A stretch of DNA of 64,000 bases from NCBI GenBank assembly GCA_024529925.1, contig JAFEUB010001038.1, positions 1,489,001 through 1,553,000 on the forward strand, given 5' to 3'. Every line of letters begins with the position of its first letter. The stretch's first letter is position 1. Both the position numbers and the translations under genes were made by a program. Under the pieces are notes generated by a model. It saw nothing but the letters and a program-made list of their open reading frames with translations. It did not search any database and was not told the origin of the DNA. Shown here piece by piece: positions 13,213 through 26,513 of the stretch. This DNA is from Ophthalmolycus amberensis (taxonomy: Eukaryota; Chordata; Actinopteri; Perciformes; Zoarcidae).

Positions 13213-13220
13213 TCTGTGTG

Positions 13221-16200
13221 GTTGAATGTACAAACATCCTATCCAGGGCTCCAGCCGTCCGCCACACTCTCCTCAAAGACATTTATCATCTGCAGCTTGA
13301 TCTCAGATGAGCGACCAGGGGTGACCAGCGGGGGGGGGGGGGAGGGGTTATTACTCGACCGGTCTAGGTGTGTGTTCCCAGACAGACATTAATCACACAG
13401 GAGGAGAAGAGGAAAAACTTTGTTCCCTTCCAGTCTCTCCAGCATGCTGAAGACGATCAGCTCGTACGCTGTGTTTAAGCTTAGACAAGCTTCTGAGAAT
13501 AGCCATTAAATGTCTGATACAACCGAGGCAAAGTAAGGGGTGCAAAATCATTTGGAAACACATCAGAGGTACTATGGCTGGTTACAATCCATCCAGGAGA
13601 TACTTAGCTGTCAACATGGCTAGACTCTTTTTGGGAAGGGGGGGGCTTTCTGTATCAAGACGAGCAGAGGAAATGCCAAGCTGTAGACAGGCAGTGTGTT
13701 TGTTTACCCAACACAGGCCCACTCAAGATCTACACAGCTCAAAACGCCCAGACAGATGCAAATCACATGACGGGTCACGCTGCATGAGTCCCTCCAGAGA
13801 CGGAGAGTGTGTGTGTCATTTAACTTCTGTGTGGCAACATGAAGAGTGTCATACAATGAATGCGGTAATGCACCTCTGTCATGTTTCATTAGGCAGGGGG
13901 TGGGGGTGGAACGGGGATGGTGGTCCAGCGATACATCATTTTCCTACTTGTGAGGAAAAAGTCATCAAGACTGGAACGCGCAGGATTAACGTTCCTGGAG
14001 TTAATCTTTAATTAATCTTCAGAAAATCTTGAGGAAAATACTTTCCTTGTGTGATTATGGTAAAGAAATGGGGCTATTACAGCATGACTAATGTCAGTGG
14101 TATCCTGTACCTCACACTAGGGCTACTGTTAGTTAGTCAAATTAACAACACATTTTTACAATCACAAAAGCCTGTTGTTTCCCGTCACAAGGAGGTCTTT
14201 GCTTTATTGTTTTTCCATTAGCATTTACTTATTTCACTGCTCACATAATCACTATTTAGTGCCATAAAGCACCCAAGCAGAGTTAGTACACAATGAAAAA
14301 CACAGTAGATATATGCTGACATTTGGGTCGGATAGATTTGAATCGGCAATGGTGGTTGTTTAACAATGAAGACAACAACTCAACCAATGACCGACAACCA
14401 TGGAGGTAGCTGCTGGAGGTAAATAGTGTGGATGCAACCACTGTGACTTCCACCAGCCAAAACCACACAGGATCTACCAACAATCCAAACCACACAGGAT
14501 CTATCGCTCGTCTTATCTCTACGCGAGGATGTTTTCCAAATCTCTCTGCAGCACACGAGTCAAAATAACTTCACGCTTTCATGAGCACAAAAGGAGCCAC
14601 TAGCACATTCTCACAACAACGATGCAGATAAAACAATCTTTTCTTTGCACAAAGGAGAGAGAAACTCAACAGAGGCTAATAGACATGAATGTTGTGCGAA
14701 CCCTCGTTCAGCTGACGATGCCAGAGTGGAAATCAGATTAAAAAAAGTTCTATTCTAAAACAATGCAGAATAAAACAGCTTTTCCTCCAGAACAAGACAT
14801 TCAAATTAGTGCCTAAGAACTCAGTTAACAACAGTGGTAATTAGCTATTATGCAAGGCTGAAACAGCCTCAGCTCTTAAACACAGCTAATTGCTTCTAGG
14901 AATGCAGATAATACCCCATTCAATCCATATGCCAAGAATACGTGTCACAAGTCCTATAAAACAGAGCGTATGCATGTTGTGAAACCACTAACAAAATGTG
15001 ATGATTACAACACTATATCTGCAGGGAACGGTTAGATCCATTATGCTAAGTAGGATTTTTTTTCCAAAATAAGGGTAGTAGACAGCTGCTTAGCTGGGGG
15101 GGGGGGGCAGGAATAGCATATCACTGGAAGACTCTTAGTGTGCATGGGAATGCAGCTATGAAATGGCCTTGAGGAGCATCAGTAAAAGGCGTCATTAACC
15201 CATTCGATTAACCTTTTCCTCTCATAAGCTCCATAAAACTGATGCATGTATTTTGACCGAGCCTGGACTTTTGTGCATGAATCAGGGCTGGAGCGCTCGG
15301 CGTTTACGGGACTCGGGAGATGAGTGCATCCAAAGCCAGACAGACTTAGTGAATCTTCGCCTGAGATAAAGTGGCAAGCGTTGACTTGTGTCACATGGCA
15401 GCAGCAGTGTCACCGCCTCGACTAATTGCTTCAGGGAGTTCATCGTCATGTTAACTCCTCACTGACGGTGAAAATCAACAAGGTGCTACTCCATGCTAAC
15501 AAGCAAGCTGGATGGTAGATGTTACTGCATTGCTTATTTTAGAAAAATGCAAAGAAAATCTTGAGGAAAACCACCCACTGATTTTCTCTGTTTCCAAATT
15601 CCACCAGTGCTTGAATGTTTCCGATGAAGGTTTCACAGGATTGATTCATTTACCCACTGAAGGCTCCTTTGAGATGTTTCAGAGTCTGGACTCCCGGGCC
15701 GCAAAGTGACCTCTAATGGATGGATTAGGCTAAGTCATTCACTTCAGAGGGCACACAAATATACTTTGAGAGTGTATTAGATCTCTTTGGAGCTTAGCAT
15801 GATCAAATTATTGCATTAGACCGGTCAACTTATCCAATTAAAGTTGTAAAATGCATGGCTCTCGCCCAAGCGAGACGGCAGACCCTTGGGGCGTTGGAGG
15901 GTTTGCGGGAGGCTATCCTCCTCATCGACGGGGCAGCCCTCGCCACATACTTCAGCTGGGGATTACAGCCTTTCATCTTGCTCAGGCTGCCGGCAGCACA
16001 CAGGCGTCTTTGAGGCCAGATATGCCTTGTAGTAACATCAGCAAGGTCCAGATTTGTGAAGCTGTTTCCCAGCTCCGTGCGCCTGTGGTCTTTTTCTCCC
16101 ATGAGTATGCGCACACATTTTTCCTGCCGTCCTCTTAGGAGTGCAAGGACATTTTCTTCCATCAGTCCCCCAACTGACAAATTTAGGGGAACACTCAAAG

Positions 16201-19200
16201 TCACTCAAAGTGCTCTTAGAGACTTTTTTGAAGTCTTAAACCTCAGTTGAAACAATTGTTGCCATTTGTATTAGTTGCTCTGTGATCTTAAAAGCTTAAA
16301 CAATTAGGACATGTTGGAATAAGATTATCCAAATGACTCAAAGGGAGCTATACTGTACTGATGAAGGACAGACATTCAAAATAAACTTTAAAAAAACAAC
16401 ATAGTCAGGTTTTGATAGTTGCTTTCAAATTCACAATCCAAAATCCAACATTTAATGTTAAGCAGTTACAGGGAAAGAATTATCAAGTTTCAATTCAACC
16501 AACTCGCAAATTCACTTACACAAAGGAAGTCCTATTAGCTATAATCCCTCAGATAAGCGCTCATCTGATCTGACCTCCACTCTCTGCAGTCTTCGAAGCA
16601 CCGCTGCTCTATGAACATGACAAATAGCTTATTGATCAGCAGATGTCGTCCTAATGTCCTTTCGGCTTGGGGCTGCAGCTGCAGCCGCCTGCTTCACGCA
16701 ACCTGTCCCAAGCCCCTTGGTTCTCCAGCTGAGTTCCCTGCCTCCCCCTCCCCACCTCCCACTCGCTCCATGCGGGGCCCCCTGCCTGCCGGCCACCCTC
16801 CTCATCCCTCCAAGGTGTGGAAGGGGTCACAGACAAACGCCATCTGCTCCGGCAGGCAGAAAATGGCAGGTGAGGCCAGCTTCGGGCCATGTGACCCGAT
16901 ACTGGCCACACTCAACCCACTGAAAACAAGGTCAGGAGAAGATCCAGGGAAACACCAGCTCAGCAGAGTTACAAATCAAGAGTGCGATAATATGTGGACG
17001 CAGAGATAGAGCGGGAAAAAAAAATCTAATCTCCATTGTTTTAATCCACAGGGAAGATTACAGTCACGGTGCCTTGACACAGCAGCTTGTCAGAAAGAGG
17101 TCATGCAAACTAACTCCCCGCCCGTCATGCTCTTTAACGCTGCAGAACATTCATATGTCCCTCGTACGCATGTCTGTCACTCAGCAGAAGTCTGTAATAA
17201 ACTAATTTCCATCAATTTACAACTAGTGTGTCGCCAGCATTTCAGAGCCACCACTAACGATACTGTAAACCTTTAAAAATACATTTCATCATACTTAATG
17301 ATTTCAAACAAATGCTGAATAAGTGGAAACCCCGGGTCAGCGTCCTACTGTACGCTGCATCGAACGTTGCCAAATTAGGATTTGCTCCATCTGATGTTGA
17401 CACTGTGCCGCTGAGCCTTTGTTTCCGTCTGTCAAGGACGTGGTCACATTGAATAGAGGGAGCAGGAAAGCCCGGCCATGCATCCCACTGGGGTTTTGTG
17501 CTTCATCGAGCAGCGAGGCTGCGACTGAACGCGAGGGACTGTGTGTGACAATCTGTGTGTGTGCGCGGGGCTTCAGGATGTTGAGGATGCAGCAGATGCT
17601 TCTGACAGACAATCACAAACAGAAAACTGTCTTTAGTTCATGTATTCATGTTTTAAAAGTTCTTTCGTTTTTCAACAACCTGTTGATTTGAAATACGCTC
17701 CAATGTTAGATACTTCATCTTTTAGGGCTCAGAATCTCCCTTTTAATGAGAAACAACAAAGATGCATGTTCATTTGACACAATGGCAGGGATATTTGATC
17801 AATCATTAGCAACTCCAAAATGTAGTACGGTTTAAAAAGAAGTCATGACTGTCAAATCTGTGTACTTCACCAGCATGAAACTACCCCATAATATGTCACA
17901 ACGAGAGCCATTAATGCAGTGGGTCACTGGGTCAGGGAGTAGGGATGCAGAGAACCAGAGGAATGTAAGGGCTTCTCTTTCTCCTATTGACGGATTGATG
18001 GGCCCCGTATTCTGAGGGGTGGAGGGCGACATCTATAGCGTCGTGAGATGCTGCTTAATAAGGGGAAGGAGGCGTGTTTTTTTAGTCTCAGTCTATGTTT
18101 TAGCTGAACAAAAGCCTTTGTGAAGTCATTTATCACTGTCGACATTGAACTGACCGAGACTGGAAAAGAAATGTGTACAAATCCTGCCTGGTGGTATGGT
18201 GTTTCTGAAAACTCTGCCTTTCAATGACGTGAGGGATTTTAAAGCACTGGCTGAGTACGTGCTGGCTTCTTTACAGCGGTTAGATGCTTGCATCTTAACA
18301 GGAGGAAGCACTGGTGCTCAGTGGTAGCTGGCATTGTCACCATATTTAGCACTTACGTGATGGACTCTGATCCTTAGTTTAAAAAGATGCACTTCAAATG
18401 GCAAATCCTACTTTCAACTAAGTTTACAGCAGACAGCTTCTCCCTGGTTGACAGTAAATCCAGCTTTTGGAAAACAGGAAACGATAAGCATTCAACCAAA
18501 CGTCAAACATCACTGGAGGGCTGATCGTGGTTAAGACAGCCACTCCGATCAACGGGAGCCACTACAAGTTCATGGCTTTGAAACCGCTTGGTCCTCCGGC
18601 CCAAACGCAGGTCAGTCCCTCCACAGACACTTTGGTCTTTCTAAGTGGCCATCAGGTCACTCCGGGTGTCACCAAAGATGACTCCCCTGTGTTATAAAGA
18701 GGGGTGGGGATGACATAGACGGGCGGGTCATTCCTTTACACATCACTTCCTTTATTAAAGGGCTGCCCTGGCCTAGTAAAGGGGATGGTCAGTGGTCATC
18801 CATCCCCCCTAGCCACCCACCCTGAGACCCCTTTACCCCTGTGTCCAACCCCCAGCCCCTCTCTGCTCACTCAGGGGGAAAATTACTTTGAGCCGGGGGA
18901 ATATATCTCCATTGAGATGGAGAGAGGCTTGTACAAAAGAGGGTGAAGTTTAAAAAATTGTCTCTTCTTTTTCTATAGGGGCAGTGCATCGCTGGAAGGG
19001 CTATAAAGATAGGAGCACGGAGGGGACAAGGTCATTAGATTGGCATCTCCATAAGCTCTTCATTCCCATTGTCTGGGTAAATCTGCTCCGAAGGACCTCC
19101 ATGAGAAATGCCCCCAGTCAACCCCACACTGGGACCAGAGTCTCCCCTTTGTCCACCACTTTTTAGTGTGCTGGAAGCACAAAAAGCATTTCTCAAGAAC

Positions 19201-19334
19201 AGCGTACAAAGCTTGTCTCGAGCTCAAAACCAAACAACATTGTTCTGCTGCCTGCGGTCGGGAATGGATTGCAGGCAGCTGCTGATGTCCTTCGGCAATA
19301 AAACATCTGCCCAAACATCTTAGGAACCTCTTAC
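13221..19334. other. Non-coding stretch, no gene supported
   Basis: G runs occur at 13,330-13,342 and 15,096-15,107. A 16-bp direct repeat (AACCACACAGGATCTA) lies at 14,461 and 14,488. A GC- and CpG-rich patch at about 15,860-16,080 is open on both strands but has no start, splice or domain support. Nothing else is identifiable. Confidence 0.5.
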
Positions 19335-19408
19335 CTTCGGACATTTCGGCGTTCCTCGTCAAGCTGCTTGAGAAGCTCGTCAATGCATGTGTTGGCGTCC
19401 ATGTATTC
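19335..19408 (-). CDS. Candidate internal exon, charged coiled-coil-like peptide
   Basis: On the minus strand a strong pyrimidine tract and acceptor (CTCTTCCTGGCAG|) precede the segment and CCGAAG|GTAAGAGG follows it. The 74-nt exon encodes 24 codons plus two bases, starting in phase 0: EYMDANTCIDELLKQLDEER, then RNVR. The spacing of I/L/L/L among acidic and basic residues suggests an amphipathic helix or coiled coil. It follows directly in phase from the 36-nt exon at 19,913-19,948. I do not recognise the protein family. Among the exon calls this pair is the best supported, but there is no homology search behind it. Confidence 0.5.
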
Positions 19409-19912
19409 CTGCCAGGAAGAGACTGAGAAAAGCCAAAAGTAAACAATGGAGTCAGTGTGCAAGCGCTCACACTGAATACAGGTTAATTGGAAACACAGGC
19501 AAAGTCAACCATCATCCTAAACGTTGAACGTTGATGCTGTATAATCGTGTCTGGACTGTGTATTTCCTCCACTTTGTTTTCATCGATGTGTGAAGAACAG
19601 AACAGAAGTAGTTTTGAAAAGGTGCGATTAATCAGTTTAGTCTCTCTTTCTCTGCGTGTAACTCCAGAAGCAGCTCTGGGTAGCGGCTGGCCCAGAAGCA
19701 AGCCCAGCTGTGTAATGTCAGCTGGGAATAGCCCACACTCACAAGACGTGTGCTACTGAGTTACAGCATGGTCGAAATGAGCTAAGGCTAAGAGCAGAAT
19801 GGAAAAAACAGACGTCAGGATTTCTTGGCCATGGCCTAATGATTTGCCTTATAGTGGTCCGACTACATAAAGCAGAAGGGGGAAGTGCATCTGTAAGAAA
19901 TAGGACACATAC
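19409..19912. other. Presumed short intron (minus-strand gene)
   Basis: This 504-nt stretch starts with GT and ends with AG when read on the minus strand between the two exon calls on either side. No other feature is seen. Confidence 0.45.
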
Positions 19913-19948
19913 CTCAACCATCTGGGTTTTCAGATATTTGAGGTCTAC
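19913..19948 (-). CDS. Candidate 36-nt internal exon of the same gene
   Basis: On the minus strand TACTGTAG precedes and GTATGTG follows the segment. It encodes exactly 12 codons in phase 0 (VDLKYLKTQMVE), with the same helical, charged character as the next exon 504 nt away, which also starts in phase 0. Upstream candidates at 36,390-36,467 and 47,894-47,982 both end in phase 0, so either could be spliced to it. The small size makes chance plausible. Its support comes from the neighbouring exon. Confidence 0.42.
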
Positions 19949-22604
19949 CTACAGTACATAACACAGCCAGTTGTGACTTGACGCTGTCAGATCAGTGCGA
20001 TCTAAGTGTCAGACTAATGTAGATGTTAGCTGTTAGCTTGACAGCTCATGACGCATCTCCTGGGTAAACGGTTATCTCACTGGGACAGATGCTCTTCATT
20101 GATTTCTAGACAGTCTGGTCATGTGCTCGCAAAGTCTAATTGAATAATGGGGATTCCCATGAAGAGGTCACAAGTCCTGGAATCTCAGTCTTCCAGGAAA
20201 AGTAATATCTGTGAGCCATTTATTTCTCTGCCCTCTGTTTGGACCAGAAAGTAGCCATCATAAAACCTTCTCTCGTATTCTGTTTTTTATATCGCCGACC
20301 CCTGAGCATCTGTTTTTCTGTGTTTCTGTTCTCTAATCAGTCGATGGCAAAGATAAAGCCCATCAGTGAAACACAAACGGATTATTTTGAAAAATAACTT
20401 TTGAAAACACAAGAAACCAAAACACAAACACTGTGCCTCCAGCAACTTTTCGGAGGACCCCTGTTGTTATACCCTGAAAATGAAACATTAGCATGTGTGC
20501 AAATAACAGTTAGGTCTATATGGAAATGAAACTTTTGGAACAATGAGACTTATCAAAACAATGCATATTTCTGGGGAATTTCTGTGGATCGGGTGGATAA
20601 AAATAACAGAGCCAGATTACCATTTAATGCAATCATGAACAGCATCACAACAAACAGCCTCTCCACAAAATACGATACATGTTTACAGGTCACTGTGTAT
20701 CTTAAAGCTTTTATCACAGCTGAAGAACTTCTAATTATTTGCCATAGACAGATTCTGACCTCCATATGACCGACCTCTGGGTCCTGACCAGACTTAAAGT
20801 ACTTCTGCTATCACTGCATGAGCTTTTTTTAACCTGTGGCCTTGAGAGAAAACTCTCATTAGGACAGATGTTACGAAGAACAAGCTCTGGTCTAAATACA
20901 GTAAGTGCAGTTGTTTCGTGTCCCCGCTCCTCCCAGGGTGCCGCTCTCTCCCACTGCTGCCTCTCAAGCAATTATCGCACTTAATCTCACTTCTGAGACC
21001 GCCACTCAAAGACACCCATCACCACCAGCTCGCCCCCGATGCCAGAACATGGCAGAGGCCCAGGCGTCCTACCGAGTCGCCAGTCAAGGGCACTTTGGGT
21101 GACCATTAGGCAAATAGGGCCGACGCCAAAGCATGACAATACATCGATGCTGAAAAGCGTGGTGCAACATTTTCCAATTCCTGTCAAACTTCCTGCTGTT
21201 TAAACAAGAAAGACATAATGTCCTAACCTCGACATCATCATCATTCATTTTGACTTAACCGGTGCGATAAATCCTTCATGTTTGGAAGGCAACCAATTGC
21301 AGTGTTAACAGTGCCCCAAAGCCATCTGCTAGTCTCAGAGTGCCACTCACACCCAAGCTGGAAAGCCATTAGCGCTAAGCTAAGCTCCCAAAGTTACATT
21401 TACTGTTGGCTCCAACAGCAGTTAATCAATAGCAAAACCACAGCAAATCATTCTCTTGATGCTTTTTTGAAGTTGTCCTAACTTAGTGGGTGGATGAAGT
21501 TGTGAAATCTTTGTCTTCCAAATATCAGAGAGTGGTGTTCTGCAGTAACAGCAAGCCTCGTGCATTATTAAATACAGAATACAGTCAAAACCAGCATGCT
21601 TCATTCTCACTCTGCCATCGCATCAAGAAAAATGTGTGACTTTGTTTCTCAAGCAGACAAGAAAAACAGTCTGGGGTAAAACGTCCGTCTCTGAAAGACC
21701 ATTAGCAACACGATCCCATAATGAGTTGGGCTGCCGCACAAAGGGGAACCTTCTTCGTGAGAACCCCATGTCAGGGGAAATATTTACAGGCCACATCAAA
21801 CGTGAAGTAAAGCTGCCTGAGTCTGTGTTGTCATCGCGTAGACCTCTCCTAATGACAGGGCACTGAAATAATCCTCAGCGCACATGAAGGAATGCAGAGA
21901 ATGCGGCGTGCTTGTCGTCATGTGAAATGGGAGGGTATTTAAAGCATGACTCGTATACGTAATGCCGCGTGTTATATCTTCAGCCAGGCATTATTCCTGA
22001 CGGTTTTACGGCGCGAGTGAAAGCTGCACGGTTCCCATGAGGCCCAGGTACTCACGTGTAGACTGAATTTACTGACTTGAGACTTTATCGGCGGTACATT
22101 TCTCAGGACCAGTGCTCTCTCGCAACTGCAGTACAGCCCAACAATTCCTTACAGTGGTTAAAACGTCCTAAGAGCTAGTAAGCTCTTGAGGAGTGCGTAA
22201 TCACCTCCAAAGTACACTAAATCATAAAGAGGCGTTTAAAAACTCCTGATATACTTTCCTTGACAGCAAGAAGAAGTGCACTCACAGAATATACCTTCAG
22301 GAGACTTTTATAATATTTTATGTTTCCCAAAGTCAATATGCTCATTTTCATGCTAAGCACAAAGACCTGGTAAATTTGATTTCCAATTGTCATTTTTATC
22401 AGGAACTTTTCATTAAAAGCTAGTATTTGACAAAATAGATATCTATATATACACACAGGGGCTAAGCTATGGTTAACCTGGCAGGTAATGCGTTTGCTGA
22501 GGTTCCTCTATGACCACAGCTTCTCTGATGTTTATCCGCCCATGTTTACGCATGTGTGTGAGAGCGTTTGATAAGGACATACTCAGTAGCTGCAGACGGC
22601 TGAG

Positions 22605-22641
22605 CCCCCCCCCCCCCACCACCACCACCACCACCACCACC
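22605..22641. repeat. C13 tract followed by (ACC)8
   Basis: Thirteen C (22,605-22,617) run directly into eight ACC units (22,618-22,641). This is a compound simple repeat, read directly. Confidence 0.9.
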
Positions 22642-25600
22642 GCTTCCTGCTCACATCTAGTCCCCTCCAACTGCTCGTGTGCCTTTATGAAATTTTTAAA
22701 TACGAGCACCGTCCCCCACTGATTTGGCACTGAGGAGCAGGGATGGGGGTGGAGGAAAAAAAAGAAGACACACTTCTGTTAAAATCCACACAAACAGACA
22801 GTCTGTACTGACACAAACAATGCAATCTGTTTAAGATCAATGGTCCAGATTCAGTAATAAAACATCAGATGCATTATTCATCCACATGAGGCCGACTGGC
22901 ACGCTTTGCTCTTCCACACATTCTTAAAGATTAAGAGGGATGGAATCACATTCTAGACTACGTCTGGTTCTTATGTAGTTCTCTTTGGAGTTGACTGGAA
23001 AAAAACAAATAAACCTTAAGCTAGATAAAGCTCTGACCCACTGGTGTCGAGGTCAAGGTGCGTTCCTTGCTATGAGGAGTTCCCTCCACCACCTTGATGT
23101 GTCAAAAGATCAGAGGCTGGCGTTACAGATAAGACACCTTGTAGCCCCTGAAGTGAGCTCTGGGGTCAGGACCCTGCCAAAGACACAACCTCTTCCCCCT
23201 CCATCCTCAACCTCTCTCCGCTTGCCACGAATTTTGCACATACCGATGACATGCCAGCGTGGCCTCTGGGACTTTAAAACCAACTGCGAACCCTGAGCTG
23301 CAGGTTTGACAGAAAGCGGAGCTCCCACATGGGCTCCTGCACGTCAAAGGTTATGCAAATAGAATGTAAGATTCCTCTCTGCATGTATTTTTATGGCACA
23401 CTTGAGAATGAATTACGACAGTGACTTTTCAAGGTGTTGTGGATATATCACATCTGATACGACTGTTAGTCTTGGCCTCCTGCCAAAGATACGCCTAGGT
23501 TTGCAGCCAAATACTGCTACCATCCAATACTCCAAAGTGTATGTGCACATTGTTAGCAAAGACGTACACGTAGCAAATCTAATCAGCATCAATGAAAATG
23601 TATTCCCGTATGCCAATGTAATTCAAAATGACTGATGCTATCGCGAGGTAATGAAATAATCTGCATGACTAATGGTGTCTGCCTGCAGACTTCTTGAACC
23701 CTGCCTCTGCTTGTAGCAGGTCTCTGCATATCAGCCAGCCTCGGTTAAATTCATTAGTCTTATCAGCATGTTTTGAGGCTCGGTTCAGATGATCCGTTGC
23801 TCAGAGGTCTTTACTCACATCCCAAAGACCCGGTGTCATAGTATCAGGCCAGCCATCGAGCTTTCATATCCTCAGAGCCTGATAACTCAGCCGATAGCCC
23901 TGCTTTTTATCAGTGGAGAGGGCAGCTACTCAGGTTAATGTGTGTGATTTTTCAATTGGGAAAAAGACACTAACATCCGTGTGCTGTCAGCTTGATCTGT
24001 GACTTGGTGTCAGGGATTGAGGTAATCTTGGATGTTTTTGTAAAGCAGCAGGCTTGACGACTGTTTCCTGGATCACAATGATTTGATGGATTCATAAAGG
24101 AAGATGATTGGTTCAAGTTCGCCTCACCGTAGCCAACAATCTTTCCCAAAGTGTTTTAGTCGCCTAACCCTAATCTTATCCTTAAGATTCCAGTCCAGGC
24201 AACACCACACATCCACTGATTAAAACTGATCAGCCGGCCATGTCTTGTTTTTTAGATGATGAAGATGCATCTACTAATCAGTGATAAATGCATTTCCTTT
24301 CGTGGAGCTGCTTCGAAAAAAGCCACCTCCTGTTCAGTTTGCATCAGCACCATCTTAACACAGATCTGACGGTGAAAAGACAGTAAAGTAAATGATGAGG
24401 AAATGAAAAGTAGTGCTGGATTCAATACATGCATTCATTCCCCTGAATCTCTTGTGCATGGCCGCAATTTGACACTGGAATGGCAAACTCCACCATAAAC
24501 TATAAAAACTACTACATGGAGATGTAATTGCATGACCACGAACTTTCAATAGAGAGTGTTGGCACTGAACATCATCCATGCTTTTGCAGAATCAATGAAT
24601 CTATCAAACTATTTTGAAGACTGAACACAAATAATCAAGGCCCTTCCTACCTCAAAATGAATGAACCGTCACTCAATAAATGATGCTGAAACTGAGCCGA
24701 GCACTGTACTGCTTAACTGTACCCAGAACCTCTGACTGTCGAGCTGTGGAGACCAACAGAAGCCGTATTGAGTCGAGGACATCCATGTAACAAATGCCTC
24801 CAGTGAGCAGGATATTCTTCATCTGCCTGCCTCGAATGGAGGAGTGTCTGGGAATATGGATTACTTGAGATACAAAAGGGAGCCTGTTCATCATCTAGGG
24901 AGAGTTTCAGCAGTTTGAGTTATCTGATGTTCTTCCTCCAGCAGCACCTACGGCCCGGCCCAGCCCAAACATCAACACCTCGACACCGTCAGGAATCCCA
25001 ATCCCCGCAGATTATCTTTCCAAACATTGAGATACGTCCAACGCTCAAATAACCCTCCGTCTGTTTGGGCTCCTCCTCTGCTCTTTGGGTTTGACAGAGT
25101 GAGCCATTCATGCCTGTTGGGAACAGTGGCAAAGCTGTTCACCCTGTAAATCTCACAGGGGAGAGTTGAAAAGTAGCCGAGGAACGAAATACATCGGACC
25201 TGACATTGCTATTTGATCACTTCCACAGAGCTACCTGTGTGGACGAGCGGGTGAAGGTACGCGAGTGCATGCATGTGCAGTTCTGACTCGATAAATCAAG
25301 ACAAGTAGGTAAATGTGGGTGGCAGTTGCTTATGTTTCAAAATAAAAATAAAATAAAAATCTATCCCTCTCTCTGTTTCCTTTGTCTCGACAATCTCTCC
25401 CCTTTCTCTTATGCTCTCAGCCTCAGTTTTAAATCTGCAAAAACACACATCAGGGAGGAGCGGTCGAGGAATGCTGCTTTTCGGAATAAAAACAAATACA
25501 CACCCGCCGGTGCCGATGTTTCCAGACAGGATGGGAATCGAGGAAACAGGGAACGTACAGGGGGTAGAAGTCTGCGGTGCGCCCCTGCCCAGATTTTTAC

Positions 25601-26378
25601 AAGCCTGGGGGTTGCTGGGTTTTATTATCATCTGGGGGCCAATATTCAGCCAGGTGTACTTGGAAAGGGAGGGTGATTGGCGATGACAGAAATGAAAAGG
25701 AAACCTGGACCTGGCAACCCAGAGGAGCACAGGGAAAATAGAGAGGCTGCTGTAAGGGAGAGAAAAAAGCCAGTGAGAAAAAAAAATGATCTGAGAGAGA
25801 GAACAACAAAGAAATGGGAGGACACCGAAAATGGAAAGAAGATAAATCCTCTTCTGTGTTGACAGACTAGAGAGGAGAGCCAAAGGGTGTCAACAAACAC
25901 AGGCCATTGACTTCCCTCCAACTGATGAGCAAAGTAGCCAAAAAGCAGTACAGTGTTCATATTTGATGGTTTAATTCAATTACCTCAATCAACATTATCT
26001 GTAAACCTTTCGAGATGATGTCAACGATTTAATCCAAACATCAGTGAGTCACAAACCAGAGGAAAGAGACAAAGAGCAAGGGGGAATTAGACAGTGACAG
26101 GGGAAGGGGCAGATCAGAGCAGAGAGTTGATATTAAACAGATGTTGGTTGGTTCACAGGGGGAAGTTGGGCTTCTGTTGACAGGCGCCGCACCTAACCGA
26201 GCCGGACTGTAGCTGAAGCATTGGCGAGAGAGGGCCGATCGAGTAGTGATGACTGTGTTCCTTCATGGGAAATTAGGCACGTTACAGATTGAGTAAAAGG
26301 CCCTCAAGAGGATCCATTCAGCATTATCTGCACCGTACAGCTCACCTCTCCAGCCATTCTCGCCTCTTCTCATTACAG

Positions 26379-26513
26379 TTTGATGGAACGCTTTGTGTCA
26401 TCATGTTGGCCAGTGCTTACTTCACACTACGCTTTAGTAGCTTTGTTCCAGCTCACCGGTTTGTCAGCGGTGCTTTCTACAGGCCCAGGATTACACTCGG
26501 ATACTGTAAAAAC
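26379..26513 (+). CDS. Weak candidate internal exon (45 codons)
   Basis: A strong pyrimidine-rich acceptor (CGCCTCTTCTCATTACAG|) precedes and AAAAAC|GTAAGCA follows a 135-nt segment that is open in phase 0 on the plus strand (FDGTLCVIMLASAYF...). It is hydrophobic and does not resemble a domain I know. The complementary strand also shows a donor-like GTGAGC, which shows how easily such signals arise. No linked plus-strand exon was found. Confidence 0.22.

Noticed and set aside
15830..16204. Overlapping open frames on both strands in a CpG-rich patch
   Set aside because: No domain, start context or splice pair; the frames are antisense to each other, as GC-rich DNA often produces.
25296..25883. 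195-codon minus-strand frame
   Set aside because: Phe/Ser/Leu-rich product of a purine-skewed region, no motif, no splice or promoter support.
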